Shown here: positions 23,382 through 31,976 of the stretch, piece by piece | Layout of the letters: each line of letters starts with the position of its first letter | Position numbering within the stretch: position 1 is the first letter of the stretch | Assembly: GCA_945919295.1 (NCBI GenBank) | Contig: CAMEJC010000011.1 | Span: 1-32,011, forward strand | Direction of reading: 5' to 3' | Length of the DNA: 32,011 nt | Source: an uncultured Mycoplasmatota bacterium | GTDB taxonomy: Bacteria > Bacillota_I > Bacilli_A > RF39 > UBA660 | Position numbers and translations under genes: made by a program | Notes under the pieces: model-generated | The model's database searches: none | Seen by the model: only the letters and a program-made list of their open reading frames with translations | Told to the model about the DNA's origin: nothing

Positions 23382-24277
23382 TTTTAAATAATAAGAAAAT
23401 GATAAATTTAAGTCTTTTACAAAGGAGAATAAATGATAAGAATATATATAAGAATTTTTGTATGTTTATTATAGGAATGTTGTTTAGTTCAATAGCGGTA
23501 AGTGTATTTTATCAACCTAACGATGTGGTTACTACTGGAAGTACGGGCCTTGCAATTATTATTAGCTATTATATTAATGTTGATTTGTCTTTAATGGTAT
23601 TTGTATTTTCTTCTATATTGCTTATGATTGGATTTGCTGTATTTGGAACTACTTATGGGGCTAAAAATATTCTTGGTACTATTTTATATCCAATATTTAT
23701 TAAGTCTACAACACTTATTATGAAAGTTGTTTCTTTTGAAAACACTTCACTTTTTCTTTTAATATTGATTGGTGGTGTTTTATCAGGTATTGGATTTGGA
23801 ATGATTAAAAAATCTGGATATAGTTTAGGTGGTTTTTATGTTTTATATGATATTTTAAATAAAAGATTTAAAATATCAATAGGGAAGGCTAGTTTAATTT
23901 GTAATGTATTAGTAGTGGTTTTAAGTGTTTTTACTTTTGGTATTGATAAATGTATTTATGCAGTGATTGGTTTATATATATCATCAGAAGTTGCTGATAG
24001 AATTATGCTTGGAATATCAAGAAATAAAGCTTTCTATATTATTACAAAAAAGCCGTTAGAAGTGAGAGATTTTATTGTTAATAATTTGGATTATACGGTT
24101 ACTATAGTTAATGCTAGAGGAGGATATTCAAATAAAAAGAAAAATATGTTAATGTGCGTTATTCCAACGATTGAATATCAAAAAGTTAAAGAAGTTATTA
24201 TGGAAATTGATAAAAGTGCATTCTTTTTAATTACTGATAGTTATTCGATTTCAAGAGAATTAAGGAAAAATATGTAA
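23378..24277 (+). CDS. YitT/DUF2179 membrane protein (second, diverged copy)
   Basis: This 299-residue sister of the preceding gene has the same layout: basic N terminus, five or six helices, C-terminal DUF2179 domain. The alignment is easy to see: IGGVLSGIGFGMIKKSG against IGGVFAGIGYGMIYKSG, ADRIMLGISRNKAFYI against TDKVLLGISKSKAFYI, and FFLITDSYSI against FFLVCDSYEV. However, the hallmark GGTD has become GGFY (SGYSLGGFYVL), so this copy may have a changed role. The DUF2179 phrase RGGYSNKKKNMLMCVIP is kept. Its ATG lies in the ATGA overlap with the first copy, with GGTGAT upstream, so the pair is translationally coupled and may form a heteromer. Confidence 0.92.
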   Translation: MILNNKKMINLSLLQRRINDKNIYKNFCMFIIGMLFSSIAVSVFYQPNDVVTTGSTGLAIIISYYINVDLSLMVFVFSSILLMIGFAVFGTTYGAKNILGTILYPIFIKSTTLIMKVVSFENTSLFLLILIGGVLSGIGFGMIKKSGYSLGGFYVLYDILNKRFKISIGKASLICNVLVVVLSVFTFGIDKCIYAVIGLYISSEVADRIMLGISRNKAFYIITKKPLEVRDFIVNNLDYTVTIVNARGGYSNKKKNMLMCVIPTIEYQKVKEVIMEIDKSAFFLITDSYSISRELRKNM

Positions 24278-24312
24278 AGTGGGGTCTAGGTATTTAAAAA
24301 AAATATAAATAA

Positions 24313-24321
24313 TGTTATAAT
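24313..24321 (+). promoter_or_regulatory. Extended -10 promoter of ftsEX
   Basis: TGTTATAAT, a perfect TGnTATAAT, 28 bases before the ftsE start. No good -35. No terminator is visible after the second YitT gene, so readthrough is also likely. Confidence 0.6.
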
Positions 24322-24349
24322 ATTAGAAGCAGAAGTGGAGGCGTTTGTT

Positions 24350-25045
24350 GTGGAGTTAATTAGAGTTAGCGATGTGCAAAAAACTTATAAGAATGGTACT
24401 GTTGCTTTATATGATTTTAATCTTAGTATTAAGAAAGGTGAATTTGTATTTGTAATTGGTGCTTCTGGTAGTGGTAAGTCTACTTTGATTAAAATGTTAT
24501 ACAGAGAAGAAAAACCTAATAAAGGATCAATTATAATTGGTGGTATCAATGTAGCAAAATTAAAAAATAGAAAAGTATATGTTCTTAGGAGAAAACTTGG
24601 TGTTGTCTTTCAAGATTTTAAATTACTTCCTAAGCTTACAGTATATGAGAATGTTGCTTTTGCAATGGAGGTATTGGGATATGATAAGAAAGAAATTCAT
24701 AAAAGAGTAATTGAAGTATTAGATTTAGTGGGGCTTAAGAATAAAGTAAGACAATTCCCTGATCAATTATCAGGTGGTGAGCAGCAAAGAGTAGTAATTG
24801 CTAGAGCAATTGTTAATAAACCTAAATTACTTATATGTGACGAACCTACTGGTAATTTGGATCCTGATACTTCAATGGAAATTATGAAAGTATTAGAAGA
24901 AATTAATGCTATGGGAACCACTATTATTATGGCTACTCATGACAGAGATATTGTCGATAGAATGAAAAAAAGGGTTATTGTACTTGATCATGGAAAACTT
25001 ATTAAAGATATAGAGAAAGGAAGCTATTGTAATGAGAGGGTTTAG
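24350..25045 (+). CDS. ftsE: Cell-division ABC ATPase FtsE
   Basis: FtsE is the cytoplasmic ATPase that, with FtsX, controls a peptidoglycan hydrolase at division or elongation sites. The 231-residue product has Walker A GASGSGKST near residue 38, Q-loop VVFQDFKLLP near 86, the ABC signature LSGGEQQRV near 143, Walker B LLICDEPTGNLD near 165 and the H-loop ATHD. The element KTYKNGTVALYDFNL at the start is typical of FtsE. The ORF-track start (GTG at 24335) lies on the Shine-Dalgarno GTGGAGG; the GTG at 24350, eight bases after GGAGG, gives the normal N terminus. The gene overlaps ftsX by 14 bases. Confidence 0.95.
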   Translation: MELIRVSDVQKTYKNGTVALYDFNLSIKKGEFVFVIGASGSGKSTLIKMLYREEKPNKGSIIIGGINVAKLKNRKVYVLRRKLGVVFQDFKLLPKLTVYENVAFAMEVLGYDKKEIHKRVIEVLDLVGLKNKVRQFPDQLSGGEQQRVVIARAIVNKPKLLICDEPTGNLDPDTSMEIMKVLEEINAMGTTIIMATHDRDIVDRMKKRVIVLDHGKLIKDIEKGSYCNERV

Positions 25046-25952
25046 ATCTATTAAGAGATATTTTAGAGATGCTATTCATGGAGTGCTTAGAAACTTTTCT
25101 TTATCGCTTGCTTCTATTTTATGTATAACTATTACTTTAGTAGTAGTAGCGGTATCACTTATTTTATCCATGAATGTAGAAAATTTTTCGGAATCAATTA
25201 GAAAAGATGTTACAGTTGTAATGTTTTTAAAAAAAGAAACAACTAAGGAAGATGAAGAAAAAATTAAGAAAGAACTTGAGAGTGTTGATAATATTGAGAA
25301 AAGTACAATTGTGTTTAAATCAAAGGTTGAATCCGCTAAAGAATTAAAGAAAGGGAATGATATTTTTGCTACTACTGTTGATAAGTGGACAGAAGATACT
25401 AATCCCTTACTTGATAGTTATATGTTTAAGGTTAAAGATATTGAAAAGATTGATGATACAGTAGTGGCTGTTAAGAATTTATCTTTTACTAAAGATAAAA
25501 TTAATAATATTAATTATGGTGAGGATATTGTTCATCAATTAATTGTGGTATTTAATGTTGTCGAAAAAATATGCATAATTGCTGTAGTATCATTAATTCT
25601 TGTGACGGCATTCTTAATTGCTAATACTATTAAGTTAGCAATATATTCAAGAAAAAGAGAAATTGAAATAATGCGTCTTGTTGGTGCTTCAAATATATCA
25701 ATTAAGATTCCATTTATATTAGAGGGATTGTTTATTGGATTAATAGGTTCAATTGTTCCAATACTTATTGTTATATTTGGATATACTTCGTTATTTGATT
25801 TCTTTGGTGGTAAATTATTTGGTTCAGCTTTAGCTTCCCTTGTTAGTCCAGTACCTTTTATATATAATGTATCAGGAATTTTACTTGTTATAGGTATAGT
25901 TGTTGGCATGATAGGAAGTTATCAAGCTGTTAAGAAATACTTGAAAATATAG
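25032..25952 (+). CDS. ftsX: Cell-division membrane protein FtsX
   Basis: FtsX is the membrane half of the FtsEX complex. Its 306 residues have the standard topology: a cytoplasmic N terminus (FRSIKRYFRDAIHGVLRN), a first helix at about 20-45, a large extracellular loop (about 46-172, where the hydrolase or its adaptor would bind), and three more helices at about 176-200, 222-247 and 277-297. ANTIKLAIYSRKREIEIMRLVGAS is the conserved coupling region that contacts FtsE. The extracellular loop is charged and Lys/Glu-rich. The start codon lies within the last codons of ftsE. No CwlO-type hydrolase or other FtsX partner gene lies next to it, so the regulated hydrolase must be elsewhere. A terminator overlaps the end of the gene. 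Confidence 0.95.
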   Translation: MRGFRSIKRYFRDAIHGVLRNFSLSLASILCITITLVVVAVSLILSMNVENFSESIRKDVTVVMFLKKETTKEDEEKIKKELESVDNIEKSTIVFKSKVESAKELKKGNDIFATTVDKWTEDTNPLLDSYMFKVKDIEKIDDTVVAVKNLSFTKDKINNINYGEDIVHQLIVVFNVVEKICIIAVVSLILVTAFLIANTIKLAIYSRKREIEIMRLVGASNISIKIPFILEGLFIGLIGSIVPILIVIFGYTSLFDFFGGKLFGSALASLVSPVPFIYNVSGILLVIGIVVGMIGSYQAVKKYLKI

Positions 25953-25965
25953 TATTTCTTTTTTC
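25932..25965 (+). terminator. Terminator of ftsX
   Basis: AAGAAATACT (25932-25941) and AGTATTTCTT (25951-25960) form a ten-pair stem, followed by T residues. The ftsX stop codon lies at the start of the 3' arm. Confidence 0.83.
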
Positions 25966-25970
25966 TTTTA

Positions 25971-25999
25971 TTTACTTATTAAGGTATACATGTTATAAT
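25971..25999 (+). promoter_or_regulatory. Sigma-A promoter of the histidine phosphatase gene
   Basis: TTTACT (25971-25976), 17-base spacer, TATAAT (25994-25999) with TGt in front. The design is the same as at 16008. Confidence 0.77.
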
Positions 26000-26026
26000 T
26001 TAATTTGAAATATGGTGATTAATGTG

Positions 26027-26674
26027 ATGACGACTGTTTATTTGATTAGACATTCAGAGAAAAATAGAAATGTAATTAATATTAATAATAACGATAGTTT
26101 TCAATTGACAAATGAAAAGATAACTTTATCTGTTAATGGTGAAAAAAAGGCTAATTTACTTAGCTACAGTAGTGAAATGCAAGATATTGATAGTGTTTTT
26201 TCTAGTAATTATGTTAGAGCTGTTGAAACTGCTAAATATATTGCTGAAAAAAATAATACTAATATAAATATAATAGAAGGTTTTGGAGAGAGAAAATATG
26301 GAATTGATTCTTTAGATGATATAATTGAAAATTTTGAAAAAAAGCAATTGATAGATGAAAATTATAAGCTTAAAAACGGTGAATCTCAAAAAGAAGTTAG
26401 GGATCGTATGTATAATTCTTTAATGTATGTAATTAAAAATTATAGAGAAAAGAGAATTGCTATTGTATCACATGGTACTGCAATGATATTTTTACTTGGT
26501 AAGTGGTGTGATATTTCACTAGTAGAGGGTATTGATAACAAGTTAAATACAAAAATAGTATTTAATGGTATACCTGTATTTGAAGGTAACCTTGATGCTC
26601 CAGAAGTTTTTAAACTTGTTTTTGATGAAAATGATAATTTAACTATTATTGAAAATATTAAATGGAAAGAGTAA
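26027..26674 (+). CDS. Histidine phosphatase superfamily protein (phosphoglycerate-mutase-like)
   Basis: This 215-residue enzyme of the branch-1 histidine phosphatase family has the catalytic motif LIRHSE near the N terminus (RHxE, His to be phosphorylated). It also has a SSNYVRAVETAKYIAE helix with the conserved Arg, GFGERKYG as the acid-base region, and IAIVSHGTAMIFLLGKW with the second catalytic His. All core residues are present. Substrate cannot be told; relatives act on phosphoglycerate, small phosphate esters or nucleotides. The ORF track starts at 26012, only about 13 bases after the -10 box. I prefer the ATG at 26027, which follows GGTGAT; a GTG at 26024 is also possible. It is a single gene with its own promoter and a shared terminator. 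Confidence 0.88.
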   Translation: MTTVYLIRHSEKNRNVININNNDSFQLTNEKITLSVNGEKKANLLSYSSEMQDIDSVFSSNYVRAVETAKYIAEKNNTNINIIEGFGERKYGIDSLDDIIENFEKKQLIDENYKLKNGESQKEVRDRMYNSLMYVIKNYREKRIAIVSHGTAMIFLLGKWCDISLVEGIDNKLNTKIVFNGIPVFEGNLDAPEVFKLVFDENDNLTIIENIKWKE

Positions 26675-26707
26675 AAATAGGATAATTTTGAATTTTATCC
26701 TATTTTT
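26673..26707. terminator. Bidirectional terminator between the phosphatase gene and the DUF6512-like gene
   Basis: AAAAATAGGATAA (26673-26685) and TTATCCTATTTTT (26695-26707) form a thirteen-pair stem with T runs on both strands. The 3' arm contains the stop codon of the minus-strand gene. Confidence 0.88.
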
Positions 26708-27237
26708 TTATATTCATTTATGCCATATTTTTCATTTATAATATCAAAGAAGACATATGTATGAGGCGGATTATATGTTAAATAAATGAAACCTAAATAA
26801 ATTATTATTATGATTGGTACTGATATTATATTTAATATTTTAAATTCTTTTTCTTTTAATATATGGTAGCTAATATATTGCTCTAAAATATATACTAATA
26901 TCATTAGAGTAATTGATATGATTAGGTTTTCTTCAATTAACTTATATATAGGTAGGTAGATGACTAAATAAATGGGAATTGATGAAAAAGCAGTAAAGTA
27001 TAGTTGAAAAGAAAAGTTATTATATTTGATGTTATTTTTCTTTAATAATAAATAATCTATAAGTCCATAAAGTAGAGTAGATGTAAATAGTATTTTCATA
27101 TGTTCCCAAATGCTTTCATTTATTGGAAAGAAAAAAGAGAATAAAATATTTGGAAATAATTCATATGCAAAATGTGAAATTATGGAAATGATAAAAATGC
27201 CTATGACTGCGATTAATTTTATTTTTTTAAGATTCAT
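26695..27237 (-). CDS. DUF6512-like integral membrane protein
   Basis: This 180-residue protein has five likely membrane segments (about 8-30, 48-65, 78-98, 106-122, 134-153) and small loops. The phrase FPINESIWEHMKILF near residue 40, with an acidic, Asn-containing motif between helices, and the C-terminal YNPPHTYVFFDIINEKYGI match what I recall of the DUF6512 family, described only as membrane proteins of Firmicutes. No catalytic function is known. AAGGAGG before the ATG is a strong Shine-Dalgarno. It is transcribed opposite to its neighbours, sharing a terminator with the phosphatase gene and diverging from the arylsulfotransferase-like gene. The family link is from memory of motifs, so moderate confidence on the name and high on its being a gene. 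Confidence 0.78.
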   Translation of the reverse strand: MNLKKIKLIAVIGIFIISIISHFAYELFPNILFSFFFPINESIWEHMKILFTSTLLYGLIDYLLLKKNNIKYNNFSFQLYFTAFSSIPIYLVIYLPIYKLIEENLIISITLMILVYILEQYISYHILKEKEFKILNIISVPIIIIIYLGFIYLTYNPPHTYVFFDIINEKYGINEYKKIG

Positions 27238-27279
27238 TATTTCCTCCTTTATAAATTATATTAATATTATGGATAGATA

Positions 27280-27308
27280 TTTAAAAAATATTATTTTTAT
27301 GTTACAAT
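27280..27308 (+). promoter_or_regulatory. Possible promoter of the arylsulfotransferase-like gene
   Basis: TTTAAA (27280-27285), 17-base spacer, TACAAT (27303-27308) preceded by TGt. The extended -10 is good and the -35 is weak. Confidence 0.5.
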
Positions 27309-27323
27309 ATTTAGTGTGATAAT

Positions 27324-28571
27324 ATGAAAAAAAGTTATATATTAGTAGGTATATTTATTATTTTTATTGTATTTATATCAATTGTTGGTAGTATTGTTGT
27401 TACTGGTAATAAAAAAATAAAGGAAGAAAAAGATATTCTTGATATTCAGACAAATAAAGAAGTTTATTTTAGCGGATATGGATATTCGATTGATAATCCT
27501 AATATTATTGTCAATCCTTATGGTAATAGTCCTTTAACGGCAATTGTTATGTTTGAGACTAATGATTATAGTAATGTATCAATAAGTGTTAAAAGTAAAG
27601 ATGGTAATAGTGATATTAATTATGAATTTCCAAAGGATAAACATCATTTGATTCCAATATATGGCCTTTATGCTGATTATAATAATACAGTTGTCATTAG
27701 TAGTGAAGGTGTAAATAAAGTTATTAATATTAAAACTGATAAATTACCTGATGATTTTGTTTATGTCGATAGTATGGAAAGTGGTAATTTTAGATTTTAT
27801 AATGGTAATTATCCTTATGCTATTGATTCTAATGATGAAGTTAGATGGTATTTGAATGGTAATTATTATGGTGATATATTAGTTCTTGATAACTCTAATA
27901 TAGTAATTGGTAGTGATAAATATACAGAAGATGGTAATACGATATCTTTTTATGAAATGAATTTTCTAGGAAAAATATATCATGAATATTTGCTTCCTAA
28001 TGGTTATTATGGGGTTAATGCTTTATATAATGATAATATATTGATACTTAGTGACAAACTAATGCTTATTGATCTACAAACAGGAGAACTTATTGAGGAA
28101 TATATTAATAATGATGACTATAATTATATTTGTACTATTGAGGATGATATTATAGTTGGAAAAGATGATTTATATTATAGAGTTACTGATGATGAATTAG
28201 AAGAATATTCTTATAAAAATATTATTAATGAAGCTAATTTTTATAATAATACTGGTAACTATAAATTAATGCCTTCGAATAGATTTGGCAGTTTGAAAGA
28301 AACTCCTATTAGTGATAAAAGAATTTCTTTAATTAAATATAGCAAGGGTGAATTAAAAAATATTAAAATTGAAAAGGATAATAATAGAATTAAGATTATT
28401 AATGATAGCGATAATAAAATTTATATAATTTTAGATAAGTTTTTAGATAAAAGGGTATATGAGGTTGGATACATAAAGTATATAAATACATTTGGTCTTA
28501 AGGGGAAATATACTGTTTATTTTAAGGTTGATGATGATGTATATAAGACCGACTATTATATAGAGGTATAG
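27324..28571 (+). CDS. Membrane-anchored arylsulfotransferase-fold protein, probably non-catalytic
   Basis: This 415-residue protein has one N-terminal membrane segment (about 5-26) and a large extracellular part. Residues about 55-135 match the immunoglobulin-like N domain of bacterial aryl-sulfate sulfotransferases (ASST): IIVNPYGNSPLTAIVMFET, then a HLIPIYGLYADYNNTVVIS strand pair. A propeller-like region follows (SNDEVRWYLNGNYYGDILVL, SFYEMNFLGKIYHEYLLPNG). ASST enzymes use a His in an HHD-type motif after this point; here the matching stretch reads GYYGVNALYNDNIL, with no His pair. The whole is also shorter than typical ASSTs (about 600 residues). It may be a binding or structural relative. 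It ends two bases before dinB, so the two could be cotranscribed. The Shine-Dalgarno is weak. Confidence 0.68.
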   Translation: MKKSYILVGIFIIFIVFISIVGSIVVTGNKKIKEEKDILDIQTNKEVYFSGYGYSIDNPNIIVNPYGNSPLTAIVMFETNDYSNVSISVKSKDGNSDINYEFPKDKHHLIPIYGLYADYNNTVVISSEGVNKVINIKTDKLPDDFVYVDSMESGNFRFYNGNYPYAIDSNDEVRWYLNGNYYGDILVLDNSNIVIGSDKYTEDGNTISFYEMNFLGKIYHEYLLPNGYYGVNALYNDNILILSDKLMLIDLQTGELIEEYINNDDYNYICTIEDDIIVGKDDLYYRVTDDELEEYSYKNIINEANFYNNTGNYKLMPSNRFGSLKETPISDKRISLIKYSKGELKNIKIEKDNNRIKIINDSDNKIYIILDKFLDKRVYEVGYIKYINTFGLKGKYTVYFKVDDDVYKTDYYIEV

Positions 28572-28572
28572 T

Positions 28573-29772
28573 ATGAATAGAATAATTTTACATGTTGATG
28601 TAAATAATGCTTTTCTTAGTTGGACTGCTGTATGGATGCTTAATAATGGTTATAAAAAGGATATTAGAGAAAGATATGCAATTATTGGTGGAGATGAGAC
28701 TGAACGAAGAGGTATTGTACTTGCCAAGAGTAATCCTTGCAAGAAAAAAGGGGTAATTACTGCTGAACCTATATATTCTGCTAGAAGGAAATGTCCTTAT
28801 TTGGAAGTTTATAAACCTAATTTTGAGATTTATAGATATTTCTCTGATAAAATGTATGAATATTTGTGTACTTACACTGATGTTATTGAAAGATATTCTA
28901 TTGATGAATGCTTTTTAGATTATACCAATAGTGTTAATTTATTTGGTGATCCTGTAAAGATAGCTTATAAGATAAAGGATGATATTTATAATATGTTTGG
29001 ATTTACGGTGAATGTTGGTGTTGGTAATAATAAGTTACTTGCTAAGATGGCATCTGATTTTGAAAAGCCAAATAAGGTACATACTTTGTTTAGTAATGAA
29101 ATTGTAGAAAAAATGCATCCTCTCCCGGTTGAAGATTTATTTATGATAGGAAAGGCTACTAGTAAGAAACTTAGAGAGATGAATATTAATACGATAGGAG
29201 AGCTTGCAATGTTTCCTTTAGAGAATCTTAATAAACGATTTAAATCAATGGGTAAGATGATACATGATTATGCTAATGGTATTGATAATAGTCCTGTTTA
29301 TTATGAGAGAGAAATGGTAAAGAGTATTTCATCTTCTACTGTACTACCTTATAATTATCGTGATATTAATATGATTTATAATGTTATTAGGAAACTATCT
29401 AGTGATATTGGTAAAAAATTAAGAAACAATAAGTTATATGCAGATACTATTGGTATTTGGTTTAAATACAACTATTTTGATAAAATTAGTAGACAAGAAA
29501 AACTTGATGTTAGTATTGCAACTGATGAAGAGATATATAATAATTCTATTAAGATATTTAATGATATTTGGAATCATGATGATGGTATTAGAAGTATTTG
29601 TGTATTTGTTAGTGGTTTGTCAAGTGAGAGAAAGAAGCAGTTATCTATTTTTGATATTGATATTGATGATAACGATTCTTCGGATAAACTTCAGGGGGTT
29701 ATTGATGATATTAAGAATAAATATGGTGATGATATTATTAAATTTGCAAATATAAAGGAGACAAGTAAATGA
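28573..29772 (+). CDS. dinB: DNA polymerase IV-like Y-family translesion polymerase
   Basis: This 399-residue Y-family polymerase copies past damaged DNA. HVDVNNAFLSW at the N terminus holds the first metal Asp and the aromatic steric-gate region, and SIDECFLDYT near residue 110 gives the catalytic Asp-Glu pair. NVGVGNNKLLAKMASDFEKPNKVH is the conserved palm/fingers stretch. A helix-hairpin-helix (LFMIGKATSKKLREMNINTIGELA) and a little-finger domain follow. Near the C terminus KKQLSIFD is a clear beta-clamp binding motif (QLSxF). The HVDVNNAFLSW form of the first motif, instead of HxDxDxFFxSVE, is common in Firmicutes members. GAGGT precedes the ATG. The TGA stop overlaps the tex ATG, so the two are coupled in translation. 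Confidence 0.95.
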   Translation: MNRIILHVDVNNAFLSWTAVWMLNNGYKKDIRERYAIIGGDETERRGIVLAKSNPCKKKGVITAEPIYSARRKCPYLEVYKPNFEIYRYFSDKMYEYLCTYTDVIERYSIDECFLDYTNSVNLFGDPVKIAYKIKDDIYNMFGFTVNVGVGNNKLLAKMASDFEKPNKVHTLFSNEIVEKMHPLPVEDLFMIGKATSKKLREMNINTIGELAMFPLENLNKRFKSMGKMIHDYANGIDNSPVYYEREMVKSISSSTVLPYNYRDINMIYNVIRKLSSDIGKKLRNNKLYADTIGIWFKYNYFDKISRQEKLDVSIATDEEIYNNSIKIFNDIWNHDDGIRSICVFVSGLSSERKKQLSIFDIDIDDNDSSDKLQGVIDDIKNKYGDDIIKFANIKETSK

Positions 29773-31931
29773 AAAACGATATTATTGAAGAAATAGCAAA
29801 TGATTTGAATATTAAGATTAGTCAAGTAGATGCTGTGCTTAGATTATTAGAGGAAGGTTGTACGATACCTTTTATTGCTAGATATAGAAAAGAGGCTACT
29901 GGAGCTTTAGATGAAGAAAAAATTAGAAATATTAATGAGGTTTATGAGTATCAGATTAATTTGTTTAAAAGGAAAGATGCTGTTATTAGATTAATAGATG
30001 AGAAAGGTCTTCTTACTGAAGAAATTAAAAATAATATAATGAGGTGTACTAAGTTAGTAGAAGTAGAAGATATTTATAGGCCATATAAGGAAAAAAAGAA
30101 GACTAAGGCTACTGAAGCTATTAAGAATGGTTTAGAACCACTTGCTAAAATTATTATGTCTTTTAAAGATATAGATATTAATAGAATTGCTGAATCTTAT
30201 TTAAATGATAACGTTAGTAGTATTGAAGAAGCTATTCAAGGTGCTAAGTATATTATAGCAGAGTGGATTAGTGACAATGCTAGTTATCGTAAACATATTA
30301 GAAATAATATGATGAAGTGTGGTATTATTCATACTAAAATAAAAAAGTCCGCTACTGATGAAAAAAAGATATATGAAATGTATTATGATTATGAGGAGAG
30401 AGTTAAGTTTATTAAACCTCATAGAGTCCTTGCTATTAACAGAGGAGAGAAAGAGGAAATTCTTTCTGTCAACATATCTGTTGATAATGAATATATTATT
30501 TCTTATTTGGAAAATAAAATTATTAAGAATGAAAATGTTGTTAGTTCTGCTATCGTAAAGGATGCTATTAGAGATAGTTATAAAAGATTAATATTACCTA
30601 GTATTGAAAGAGAAGTTAGATCTGAACTTAAAGATATTTCTGAAGAAGGTGCAATAGATATTTTCGGTAAGAATTTGGAAGCTCTTTTATTAACTCCTCC
30701 GATGAAAGATATTACAGTATTAGGTTTTGATCCTGCTTATCGTACTGGTTGTAAATTAGCGGTAGTTTCTCCTTTATCTAAAGTACTTAATATTTCTGTT
30801 ATTTATCCTCATGAACCAAGAAATCAGTGGGAAGAATCTAAAAATACAATTAAAAAATTATTTAAAAAATATGATATTGATGTAGTGGCTATTGGTAATG
30901 GTACTGCTTCAAGGGAAAGTGAGAAATTAGTTGCGGAAGCTATTTCAGAATATAAGGATAAACAAGTTAAGTATGTTATTGTAAGTGAAGCTGGTGCTAG
31001 TGTGTATTCTGCTAGTGATCTTGCTATTAAGGAATTTCCTGATTTAACAGTGGAAAAAAGAAGTGCTATTAGTATAGCAAGAAGATTACAGGATCCCTTA
31101 TCAGAACTTGTAAAAATTGATAGTAAGAGTATTGGTGTTGGTCAATATCAACATGATGTTAATGAGAAAAAATTGGAAGAGTCACTTGATTTTGTGGTAT
31201 CTAAATGTGTTAATAATGTTGGAGTAAATATTAATACTGCTAGTCCTTCAATACTTAAATATATATCTGGACTTACTAAAAGTATGATTGATAAGATTAT
31301 TAAATATAGAGAAGATAAGGGTAAGATTAGATCTAGAAATGAACTTATAAAGGCGAAGATTCTTACTCCTAAGGCTTATGAGCAGTCTATTGGTTTTATG
31401 AGAGTTATTGATGGTGATAACTTAATGGATGTTACTCCTATTCATCCAGAGAGTTATGAAATTGCAAGTAAATTAATTGAAAAACTAGGTTTTAGTATGG
31501 ATGACATTGGAAAAGATGAGTTATTTAAAAAATTATCCACTATTGATGGAGAGGAGATAGCCATAGAACTTGGTACTGATAAATATACAATTGAAGATAT
31601 TATCAAAGCTTTAGAAAAACCTAATAGAGACTTTAGGGATGATTTTGAAAAACCTTTATTAAAGAGTAATATTTTAAAACTTGAAGATTTAAAAGTAGGT
31701 ATGGAACTTCAAGGTACTGTTAGAAATGTTGTTGATTTTGGTGCTTTTATTGATATAGGATTACATGAAGATGGCCTTGTTCATATTTCTAAAATGACGG
31801 ATAAATATATTAAACATCCAATGGAAGTTGTTTCAGTAGGAGATATTGTTACTTGTTATGTTGATAGTATATCTTTAGATAAAGGTAAGGTATCTCTTAG
31901 TTTAATTAATCCCAATTTAATCAAAAATTAG
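29769..31931 (+). CDS. tex: Tex-family RNA-binding transcription accessory protein
   Basis: Tex is a conserved bacterial relative of eukaryotic Spt6. The 720-residue chain shows the family's domain order: an N-terminal helical region (about 1-190, with ARYRKEATGALDEEKIR), a YqgF/RNase H-like domain (about 315-440, ITVLGFDPAYRTGCKLAVVS), helix-hairpin-helix motifs (about 485-550, VNINTASPSILKYISGLTK) and a C-terminal S1 RNA-binding domain (about 645-715, GTVRNVVDFGAFIDIG then GLVHIS). Length is the usual 720. It follows dinB with an ATGA overlap. No terminator is clear after it. Function in bacteria is not well settled; RNA binding and effects on transcription and toxin expression have been reported. 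Confidence 0.96.
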   Translation: MKNDIIEEIANDLNIKISQVDAVLRLLEEGCTIPFIARYRKEATGALDEEKIRNINEVYEYQINLFKRKDAVIRLIDEKGLLTEEIKNNIMRCTKLVEVEDIYRPYKEKKKTKATEAIKNGLEPLAKIIMSFKDIDINRIAESYLNDNVSSIEEAIQGAKYIIAEWISDNASYRKHIRNNMMKCGIIHTKIKKSATDEKKIYEMYYDYEERVKFIKPHRVLAINRGEKEEILSVNISVDNEYIISYLENKIIKNENVVSSAIVKDAIRDSYKRLILPSIEREVRSELKDISEEGAIDIFGKNLEALLLTPPMKDITVLGFDPAYRTGCKLAVVSPLSKVLNISVIYPHEPRNQWEESKNTIKKLFKKYDIDVVAIGNGTASRESEKLVAEAISEYKDKQVKYVIVSEAGASVYSASDLAIKEFPDLTVEKRSAISIARRLQDPLSELVKIDSKSIGVGQYQHDVNEKKLEESLDFVVSKCVNNVGVNINTASPSILKYISGLTKSMIDKIIKYREDKGKIRSRNELIKAKILTPKAYEQSIGFMRVIDGDNLMDVTPIHPESYEIASKLIEKLGFSMDDIGKDELFKKLSTIDGEEIAIELGTDKYTIEDIIKALEKPNRDFRDDFEKPLLKSNILKLEDLKVGMELQGTVRNVVDFGAFIDIGLHEDGLVHISKMTDKYIKHPMEVVSVGDIVTCYVDSISLDKGKVSLSLINPNLIKN

Positions 31932-31976
31932 TACAAAATATGAATTTTTTCTTAAAAGCTCAAATGAAAAATTAAA

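Noticed and set aside
31932-31976. Terminator after tex
   Set aside because: AATTTTTTC and GAAAAATT can pair, but there is no T run after the 3' arm.
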